From IMCC2047 sp041395865 (GTDB taxonomy: Bacteria > Pseudomonadota > Gammaproteobacteria > Pseudomonadales > IMCC2047): DNA of 64,000 nucleotides. Below, in pieces: positions 62,369-64,000 of the stretch; position 1 is the first letter of the stretch; each line of letters starts with the position of its first letter. The notes under the pieces are model-generated. The model was not told the origin of the DNA, did no database searches, and saw only the letters and a list, made by a program, of their open reading frames with translations. The position numbers were made by a program, and so were the translations under genes. Location of the stretch: NCBI GenBank assembly GCA_041395865.1, contig JAWKZQ010000007.1, forward strand, positions 95,894 to 159,893, given 5' to 3'.

Positions 62369-63238
62369 TTAGGTGGCCTCTGTGTCCGGGTGCTGCAAGA
62401 GACTGGCTTTGACATCAAGTGCGTCCATTAGCTCAAAGGGTTCGAAGTGGCCGTTATTGAGTATTTGTTGCATGACGATAATGATCGTGCTGTTTTGCTT
62501 GCGGACCACTTCGGCGCTGATAACAAAGGTGCGGCGGCTGTGCTCAAGTTTCATTGAAATAATGATTCTGCGCTGGGGCTTCAGCTGGTCCAGTAGTTGG
62601 GGATTGTTGCCGATTTCAACCTGGGCATGAAGCTCCGAGTAATCCATGAGTAAGCAGGTGTGGAAGGGCTCTTCGATAGAAAGCTGCAGTTTTAGGGGTA
62701 AACGGGTTTTGATGCGATGGTGAGTGCGTTGATCGCGAAAGCTTAATTGCGGCGAAAACACCTGGAGTAGTGTCAGCAGGTGGCCCCGGTAAAAGCCTTC
62801 CTTGGGTTGGACGGACTCGCGAACCTGTGAATCGAGGCTGACCACGCCATGATCTTCGCCCCGTGCAACAAGCGTGATGCTGTTGCCGTTTCGGAATTGC
62901 CCCAATTTTCCCAGTGAGGCTTTGCGGGGGTAATCCAGCTTGTTCTCCTCTCCTGCGTTGCCTGGCAATATGATGCAGAAAGTGTTGATTTGCAGGCAGT
63001 CATGCTGGCTGTCTGAAAAGACCAGGGTTAATTGTTCGGTTCCGCTTTTTGTTGACCCAAATCGGATCTGGTTTTTTGAGTAGATCGGGTATCCGTTTAT
63101 TTCATAACCCAGGATGATGGAGGGGAGTAGCAGGTTTTCCTGGTATTCGGGGTAGTAATCAATGCGTTCACCGATGGGAAAGTGTTCGATAAGTTTTTTG
63201 ATCTTGCTAATGCTGATGGGGTCGGGAGCAAAAGGCAT
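62369..63238 (-). CDS. PilZ-domain-like protein, degenerate c-di-GMP motif
   Basis: The 289-residue soluble protein has an N-terminal strand-rich domain and a YcgR-like layout, then a PilZ-type domain. The RxxxR motif reads RTHHR at 171-175. The second motif reads DYSELH at 199-204, where the consensus (D/N)xSxxG has glycine, so binding may be altered. I infer a c-di-GMP-linked role only weakly. It lies upstream of the fabAB unit on the same strand; its own promoter is not clear. Confidence 0.65.
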   Translation of the reverse strand: MPFAPDPISISKIKKLIEHFPIGERIDYYPEYQENLLLPSIILGYEINGYPIYSKNQIRFGSTKSGTEQLTLVFSDSQHDCLQINTFCIILPGNAGEENKLDYPRKASLGKLGQFRNGNSITLVARGEDHGVVSLDSQVRESVQPKEGFYRGHLLTLLQVFSPQLSFRDQRTHHRIKTRLPLKLQLSIEEPFHTCLLMDYSELHAQVEIGNNPQLLDQLKPQRRIIISMKLEHSRRTFVISAEVVRKQNSTIIIVMQQILNNGHFEPFELMDALDVKASLLQHPDTEAT

Positions 63239-63397
63239 GGGGATCTTCTTTCAGGCTGTTAGCGGTCGTTTTGGGCGGTTTCGGGTTGCCGTTTAATAAC
63301 GACCTGATTGGAAAAATCATAAGGTGAAATAGCTGGATTGTCGATGCTGTTGTGGCGCTGTTTAGGAGCGGGGCTGGAGGGCAGAGAAATTCGGGAT

Positions 63398-63430
63398 AAA
63401 AAAAACGGATATCGCGGGGCGATATCCGTT
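63398..63430 (-). terminator. Rho-independent terminator on the minus strand
   Basis: A perfect 12-bp stem (63430-63419 with 63415-63404) with a three-base loop is followed on the minus strand by T8. On the plus strand there is no T tract. No protein gene lies upstream of it on the minus strand within this window, which points to a small RNA or leader transcript. Confidence 0.92.
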
Positions 63431-63522
63431 AAGTAACACACAAGGGGATGTGTGGGAGGAAATTGTTACGTAACGTTACGAATTTTGAAACAAATGTGAA
63501 AAAGTGTTACATCGGTAACGTT
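63398..63522 (-). ncRNA. Candidate small RNA of about 125 nt
   Basis: A good promoter (63530-63558) and a strong terminator (63398-63430) on the minus strand bound a ~125-nt stretch without an open reading frame. The transcript would contain a 5' hairpin (GTTAC/GTAAC arms, 63515-63519 with 63506-63510), a self-pairing GTAACGTTAC element (63479-63470), a CCUCCC segment complementary to ribosome-binding sites (63459-63454), a hairpin with ACACA/TGTGT arms (63455-63436), and the terminator. It matches no RNA family I recall. An attenuated leader of the PilZ-like gene, 160 bp further on, is the main alternative. Confidence 0.6.
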
Positions 63523-63529
63523 GCGCGCG

Positions 63530-63558
63530 ATATTACATACCGCTCTTTCTTAAGTCAA
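63530..63558 (-). promoter_or_regulatory. Sigma-70 promoter of the candidate small RNA
   Basis: On the minus strand TTGACT (63558-63553) and TAATAT (63535-63530) are 17 bases apart. Predicted start is near 63522. Confidence 0.75.
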
Positions 63559-63680
63559 GCCAAAAACAAAATAATTTCAAAAAAATATTGCATAACCTTG
63601 TCATGATATGTTTGGGATCGGAATTCATGAAAAGCGGCCTGTTTCTCTAAACGGGCGTTTTGAATTAGCTGGCGGCGCTC

Positions 63681-63686
63681 TATAAT
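63681..63686 (+). promoter_or_regulatory. -10 element of the OsmC-like gene
   Basis: A perfect TATAAT lies 38 bp before the ATG. The best -35 candidate (TTGAAT, 63660-63665) has a short 15-base spacer, so the promoter may need help or be weak. Confidence 0.5.
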
Positions 63687-63723
63687 CTCCTTTTCTTATT
63701 TAACACAAGATAGAGACAGGTTT

Positions 63724-64000
63724 ATGCAAGCGAAGATTAAATGGGTTGATGGTGTTCGATTCCTCGCTGAGTCCGGGAGTGGGCATGCGGTAACAATTGA
63801 AGGTCCGCCTTCACATGGTGGCAATAACACCGGTATTCGCCCCATGGAATTATTGCTTTTAGGCCTTGGCGGATGCACATCCTTTGATGTGATGAATATT
63901 CTCGGGAAGGCGCGTCAAAAAGTTACCGACTGCGTTGCAGAAATCGAGGCTGAGCGTGCCGATGAGGTGCCCGCCGTGTTCACGAAAATTAAGGTGCACT
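63724..64000 (+). CDS. OsmC/YhfA-family protein, N-terminal part (runs off window)
   Basis: About 92 residues are visible. GGNNTGIRPMELLLLGLGGCTSFDVMNIL contains the first redox cysteine of the OsmC fold; the second would lie beyond the window. Family members reduce peroxides or have unknown roles; the ELLLLGLGGCTSFDV form is YhfA-like. AGAGACAGG precedes the ATG. Confidence 0.88.
   Translation, partial: MQAKIKWVDGVRFLAESGSGHAVTIEGPPSHGGNNTGIRPMELLLLGLGGCTSFDVMNILGKARQKVTDCVAEIEAERADEVPAVFTKIKVH

Noticed and set aside
63398..63522. c-di-GMP riboswitch in front of the PilZ-like gene
   Set aside because: None of the conserved GEMM core sequence is recognisable, and the terminator is 160 bp from the gene.
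63630..63661. GC-rich hairpin upstream of the OsmC-like gene as a terminator
   Set aside because: The stem has a wobble pair, the T run is only four bases, and no gene upstream on that strand would need it.

Overview
The window is chromosomal DNA of a gammaproteobacterium, most likely a marine or soil heterotroph of the Pseudomonadales/Cellvibrionales type. This rests on the unbroken str-S10-spc-alpha ribosomal order, the rplQ...uvrA...ssb neighbourhood familiar from pseudomonads, long-form QueF, a FabA/FabB pair, and Anr/FNR-type boxes. No rRNA, tRNA, CRISPR array, insertion sequence or phage gene was seen. Every assignment comes from reading motifs and recalled family sequences; no database search was run.

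Layout. (1) 1-14605, + strand: end of tuf, then rpsJ to rpmC/rpsQ (S10), rplN to rpmJ including secY (spc), and rpsM-rpsK-rpsD-rpoA-rplQ (alpha). (2) 14703-22224, - strand: a module transcribed as hydroxypyruvate reductase, malyl-CoA lyase, malate-CoA ligase beta and alpha, then PEP carboxylase. This is the C4 half of the serine cycle, inserted between the ribosomal block and uvrA. (3) 22311-33530: queF, uvrA, a lipid A-type acyltransferase, ssb, several envelope and hypothetical proteins, a hemolysin III-like protein and an orphan ParA. (4) 33550-42240: alanine dehydrogenase, hemN with an FNR-type promoter, an M23 lipoprotein, a peroxiredoxin, and an RND pump with its adaptor. (5) 42248-58828: an acyl-CoA and branched-chain catabolic island. 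It holds fused isobutyryl-CoA mutase (divergent), thiolase, methylcrotonyl-CoA carboxylase beta, methylglutaconyl-CoA hydratase, HMG-CoA lyase, a 2-oxoacid dehydrogenase E1alpha/E1beta/E2, 2-methylcitrate synthase, PrpD, a hotdog thioesterase and an acyl-CoA dehydrogenase. (6) 58870-64000: ompW behind two FNR-type boxes, plsC, fabB-fabA, a degenerate PilZ protein, a candidate small RNA, and a partial OsmC-like gene.

How the genes work together. Region 2 interconverts PEP, oxaloacetate/malate, malyl-CoA, acetyl-CoA plus glyoxylate, and hydroxypyruvate/glycerate. Its genes have ribosomal-gene-like codon use, and its PEP carboxylase seems to have lost two residues of the aspartate inhibitor site. 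Region 5 turns branched 2-oxoacids and acyl-CoAs into acetyl-CoA, acetoacetate and propionyl-CoA, and sends propionyl-CoA to methylcitrate. Acetyl-CoA and propionyl-CoA are also the acyl-CoA partners of malyl-CoA lyase-type enzymes, so regions 2 and 5 could be linked metabolically. That link is inference.

The items most worth a second look are the serine-cycle module with its internal attenuator-like hairpin, the candidate small RNA at 63398-63522, the paired FNR-type boxes at ompW, the cysteine-rich patch in the methylcitrate synthase, and the leucine-degradation set that lacks its biotin carboxylase subunit.
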